Source: an uncultured Oscillibacter sp. (GTDB lineage Bacteria > Bacillota > Clostridia > Oscillospirales > Oscillospiraceae). Taken from it: a stretch of DNA of 8,934 nucleotides. Position numbers and translations under genes: made by a program. Under the pieces are notes generated by a model. That model was given only the letters and a program-made list of their open reading frames with translations, had not been told where the DNA came from and searched no databases. The stretch spans positions 46,971-55,904 of the forward strand of contig CAJTSM010000005.1 in assembly GCA_910578935.1 (NCBI GenBank). The letters are read 5' to 3'. Below, one piece after another: positions 6,438 through 8,934 of the stretch (position 1 is the first letter of the stretch; each line of letters starts with the position of its first letter).

Positions 6438-7220
6438 TCACCATTTTTGCATCGAATCTGCATCTGCGGAGGTTTCATTTTTGGGCGGGTACCCCATGGC
6501 GGCGCGAAGCGCGTCGTCCGCCGCATCCCAGTCCACCTCCAGGGTAATGCCGAGATAGTCCCTGTACCGGTGGACCCAGTAGACGGCGCCGCTATCCAAA
6601 AGCCGGAAGACGGCGGTGTCTCCCTGGACATTCCCCGCTGGCGCGTATTCCAGCCCCAGCGCGCCGAAGAAGGCTTTGCCGGTGTCCTCTGCGGAAATGT
6701 CAAAATCCCACAGGAGCTCCGAGTGTAGCTCCAGGGCCAGGATCTGGCCGGATTCCCCGTCCAGGAAGAGGGAGAGGGTTTCCCCCGTCTCTTTATCATA
6801 GGTGTCCAGCGTGGCGAAGGCGGCGCTGGACAGATCCCGCTGGTCCCGGAGGTAGAGAAGCCCGGTGTAAAACTCCGCGTCGTAGGTGTTGGACTTCTCG
6901 GGCAGGATGCCCAGCTCCGCCAGGCGTTCCAGCTCCCTCCGGGCTTGGACGGCCAGCTCCTCCCGCTTTTTCGCCTCCGGCTCCTGGCCCACGATGGTCA
7001 AAAGCTCCGGAACAGAACGGTACTGGGCCAGCAGCCGCACCCGCCCGGGGAGCTCCGGGGGCTTGGCGGGGAAGTTGTTGTCCGCCGTCAGGGGCTCGGC
7101 GTGGACGGTCCCGGTGAGCTCGCCGTCCTCCAGGGTGGAGAGGCGGAGGGGCAGCAGGGCCAGGGCTACCACAGTCAGGGCCGTCAGGATGGGGAAGAGC
7201 CAGTTTTTCCAGTTCCGCAC
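6438..7220 (-). CDS. Membrane-anchored hypothetical protein, coupled to the sensor kinase
   Basis: 260 residues, family not recognised. One hydrophobic segment at 8-24 after a short basic start (RNWKNW) predicts a signal anchor with the rest outside the cell; there is no lipobox. Residues about 80-105 are a charged helix (EAKKREELAVQARRELERL). The C-terminal half (about 113-230) alternates strand-like stretches and has TGETLSLFLDGESGQILALEL at about 145-165, a pattern reminiscent of PepSY-like domains; this is only an impression. The start is GTG, strongly supported by a GGGGGGAGG ribosome binding site (7227-7237 with its AA flank) 6 nt upstream. That site and the first 37 nt lie inside the end of the sensor kinase gene, so translation is probably coupled. 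Position between kinase and VanY suggests an accessory or signal-receiving role in envelope sensing (inference). Confidence 0.85.
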   Translation of the reverse strand: MRNWKNWLFPILTALTVVALALLPLRLSTLEDGELTGTVHAEPLTADNNFPAKPPELPGRVRLLAQYRSVPELLTIVGQEPEAKKREELAVQARRELERLAELGILPEKSNTYDAEFYTGLLYLRDQRDLSSAAFATLDTYDKETGETLSLFLDGESGQILALELHSELLWDFDISAEDTGKAFFGALGLEYAPAGNVQGDTAVFRLLDSGAVYWVHRYRDYLGITLEVDWDAADDALRAAMGYPPKNETSADADSMQKW

Positions 7221-8629
7221 GGCGCGCCTCCCCCCTTCAAATGCACCCGGACACAGGTGCCCCGGCCCAGCTCGCTCTCAATTTCCATAGTCCCTCCGTG
7301 GAGCTCCACGATCCGGCGGCACAGGGCCAGTCCCAGCCCCGCGCCTCCCTGGGCCCGGGCCCGGGATTTGTCCACCATATAAAACGCCTCCGTCACCCGC
7401 TCCAGCTCCGGCTCCGGGATGCCCTTGCCCTGGTCGGCGACCTGAACGATACAGCCGTCCCCCTCCGAAAAGCCCTCCAGCAGAATTTCCCCTCCGCCTT
7501 CCATGGCCTTCCGGGCGTTGTCCAGCAGGTTGACGCAGACGGTTTCCATCAGATCCGGCTCCATCAGGGCCGACACCGGCTCCGCCCGGACGGCAAGCCG
7601 GATTTCTGCCTGCCGCAGAGGCGGCTCCATGGCCCCGGCCACCCGGCGGAGGAAGACGTCCAGGGGTACGGGCCGGAGAGAGAAATCCTGCCGCCCCAGG
7701 ACAATGAGGTCCAGCAGTTTCCGGCTCAGGGCCTCCAGCCGCCGCCCTTCGCTGAAGATATACCCGGCGCTCTCTTGGACCTGTTCCACCCCGGCGGGGC
7801 GGGAGCGGAGGAGGTCGGCATAGCCGATGATGGAGGTCAAGGGCGTCTTGATCTCATGAGCAAAACTGCCGATGAAGTCCTCCTGGCGGCGCTGGGCGGC
7901 CTTCAGCTCCGCCACCTGCCGCTGGATGCGGTGGGCCATGACGTTGAAGTCCGCCGAGAGCTGGGCGATTTCGTCGTCCCCGTCCACCCGGACCCGCTGG
8001 CTGAGGTCGGTCCCCTCCGCCATCCGCCGGGCGGCGGCGGAAAGACGGGCCAGGGGCCGGGCCAGCATGGCGGCCACGGCCAGGGACAGCGCCCCCACCG
8101 CCCCGGTGAGAACCAGCATCAGGGAGAAGAAGCTCTGATACTGCTCCGCCCGGGCCCGGAAGAGCTCGCTCACCTCCCGGCAATTTTCCAGATAGAGAAT
8201 GCCGTCCTCCAGGGCCAGGGGACTGGCGGCGTGAAGGTAAACCCGCCCGTCTCCCAGGGCTTCCATCACCCAGCCCCGCTGCCCGGCGGGAAGCTGGGCG
8301 GTGAGGATTGCGGCCTCCACCGGCAGAACCCCGCTGCCGCCCAGGGCCTTTCCCGTCTCGCCGCTGAGGCGGAAGGAGACGGCGCCCCGCCCGGTCGTGA
8401 TGGTAATTCCCCCGGCGGCTTTGGCCAGCTCCTCCCGGCTGTAGAGGGGATTAAAGGCCAGCTCCTGGGCCAGGGCAAAGCGGAGAAGGTCGTTTTCCTC
8501 ATACAGCGCCGCCACCTCCCGGTCCAGGGAGGCGTGAAACTGGGTATTGATGAGGGCATAGCCCCCGGCGGAGCAGGCCAGGGCGGTGATGAGAACCATA
8601 CTGCAAAAGAGCTTCCAGAATAGTTTCAA
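7184..8629 (-). CDS. Membrane sensor histidine kinase (HAMP, HisKA, HATPase)
   Basis: 481 residues from the TTG start (numbering here is for the 483-residue form beginning ATG at 8635). Two transmembrane segments (about 7-28 and 168-190) flank an extracytoplasmic sensor region of about 140 residues; then HAMP (191-242), HisKA with H260 in SFAHEIKTPLTS, and HATPase with N369/N373 (VNLLDNARKA), D401-QGKGI, an F-box-like FYMVDKSR, and GGAGLGLAL at 430-438. All catalytic motifs are intact. Start choice: AGGAGG (8637-8642) leaves only 1 nt before the ATG at 8635 but an ideal 7 nt before the in-frame TTG at 8629, so TTG is favoured. It lies about 60 nt downstream of an OmpR-type regulator, its evident partner, and its end overlaps the next gene by 37 nt. 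The short Gly-rich tail after the kinase fold coincides with that overlap. Signal is probably envelope-related, judged from the VanY neighbour. Confidence 0.94.
   Translation of the reverse strand: MKLFWKLFCSMVLITALACSAGGYALINTQFHASLDREVAALYEENDLLRFALAQELAFNPLYSREELAKAAGGITITTGRGAVSFRLSGETGKALGGSGVLPVEAAILTAQLPAGQRGWVMEALGDGRVYLHAASPLALEDGILYLENCREVSELFRARAEQYQSFFSLMLVLTGAVGALSLAVAAMLARPLARLSAAARRMAEGTDLSQRVRVDGDDEIAQLSADFNVMAHRIQRQVAELKAAQRRQEDFIGSFAHEIKTPLTSIIGYADLLRSRPAGVEQVQESAGYIFSEGRRLEALSRKLLDLIVLGRQDFSLRPVPLDVFLRRVAGAMEPPLRQAEIRLAVRAEPVSALMEPDLMETVCVNLLDNARKAMEGGGEILLEGFSEGDGCIVQVADQGKGIPEPELERVTEAFYMVDKSRARAQGGAGLGLALCRRIVELHGGTMEIESELGRGTCVRVHLKGGGAPCGTGKTGSSPS
7227..7237 (-). promoter_or_regulatory. 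Ribosome binding site inside the sensor kinase gene
   Basis: On the minus strand AAGGGGGGAGG ends 6 nt before the GTG start at 7220. It lies within the kinase coding sequence, where it encodes part of the Gly-rich tail (KGGGA). This decides the GTG start of the downstream gene and suggests translational coupling. Confidence 0.75.
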
Positions 8630-8636
8630 GGTCATT

Positions 8637-8642
8637 CCTCCT
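8637..8642 (-). promoter_or_regulatory. Ribosome binding site deciding the sensor kinase start
   Basis: AGGAGG on the minus strand stands 1 nt from the ATG at 8635, too close to use, and 7 nt from the in-frame TTG at 8629. This favours the rarer TTG start and a protein beginning MKLFWKLF. Confidence 0.65.
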
Positions 8643-8689
8643 GTGGGAGCGCCTGCTTGCGCATGTTATAACCGGGATAGGCCGCGCGG

Positions 8690-8934
8690 CTACACCTCTA
8701 AACGATACCCCACCTTGTAGACCGCCACCAGGCGGCTCTCAAGCCCCAGTTTTTTCCGCATCCGCTGGATGTGGAGGTCCACAGTCCGGCTGTCCCCCAG
8801 GAATTCCTCTCCCCAGACCTTCTCGTAGATCCGGTCCCGATAGAGGGCGATGTTCTTGTTTTGCAGGAAGAGGAGCAGCAGGTCGTACTCCTTGGAGGTC
8901 AGGGCTACGGGAACCCCGCCTCTTCGCACCACAT
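8690..8934 (-). CDS. OmpR/PhoB-type response regulator, DNA-binding end only
   Basis: Only the last 81 codons or so lie in the window; the receiver domain is beyond position 8934, so the ATG at 8932 is an internal methionine and not the start. What is visible is an almost complete winged-helix Trans_reg_C domain: LTSKEYDLLLLFLQNKN, then RDRIYEKVWGE, the recognition helix SRTVDLHIQRMRKKLG and the C-terminal wing VYKVGYRL. It would bind direct-repeat operators once phosphorylated. It sits 60 nt upstream of the sensor kinase start, in the same direction, and is surely its partner. The gap between them has no terminator. Likely targets include the downstream VanY cluster (inference). Confidence 0.92.
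   Translation of the reverse strand, partial: VVRRGGVPVALTSKEYDLLLLFLQNKNIALYRDRIYEKVWGEEFLGDSRTVDLHIQRMRKKLGLESRLVAVYKVGYRLEV

Noticed and set aside
7241..8623. Long plus-strand open frame (460 codons) opposite the membrane sensor kinase
   Set aside because: The minus strand encodes a full HAMP-HisKA-HATPase kinase. The plus frame is Gly/Pro/His-rich mirror sequence without domains.

Overview
The window is high-GC, tightly packed bacterial DNA. Gene order and protein style suggest a Gram-positive gut Clostridia, most likely Oscillospiraceae of the Flavonifractor / Lawsonibacter / Pseudoflavonifractor kind. This is an inference from an LCP-rsfS pair, AGGAGG-type ribosome binding sites, sigma-A-like promoters, and a soluble hybrid kinase and a VanY-like peptidase typical of these genomes. 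No RNA genes, mobile elements, CRISPR arrays or attachment sites were seen.

Layout. (1) Positions 1-1471, plus strand: the 3' part of an LCP (LytR-CpsA-Psr) cell-wall glycopolymer ligase with a long Pro/Gly/Ser tail, then rsfS (ribosome silencing factor). A symmetric hairpin that can terminate both strands closes this unit. (2) Positions 1655-4903, minus strand: a 1047-residue hybrid histidine kinase with no membrane segment. It carries a degenerate receiver-like N-terminus, three PAS-like regions, a kinase core and two intact receivers. It has its own strong promoter and looks monocistronic. (3) Positions 4922-5295, minus strand: a small unrecognised gene (about 81 residues) with its own promoter and terminator. 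(4) Positions 5296-5432: a short intergenic stretch with a plus-strand promoter-like element and a strong plus-strand terminator that abuts the 3' end of the next minus-strand gene. (5) Positions 5433-8934, minus strand, transcribed from right to left: an OmpR-type response regulator (only its DNA-binding end is in the window), a two-TM HAMP sensor kinase, an unrecognised membrane-anchored protein overlapping the kinase gene by 37 nt, and a membrane-anchored VanY-type (M15) D-Ala-D-Ala carboxypeptidase.

How they may work together. The right-hand cluster reads as an envelope-sensing two-component system next to a peptidoglycan-trimming carboxypeptidase, with an extracytoplasmic accessory protein made in coupling with the kinase. 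The LCP protein at the left end also acts on the cell wall, but it belongs to the separate rsfS operon. The hybrid kinase is an orphan here: no HPt protein or output regulator lies beside it.

Nothing in the window is clearly a new defence or mobile system. The points most worth a second look are the unrecognised protein between kinase and VanY, the degenerate receiver at the front of the hybrid kinase, and the possible short RNA opposite the 3' flank of vanY.
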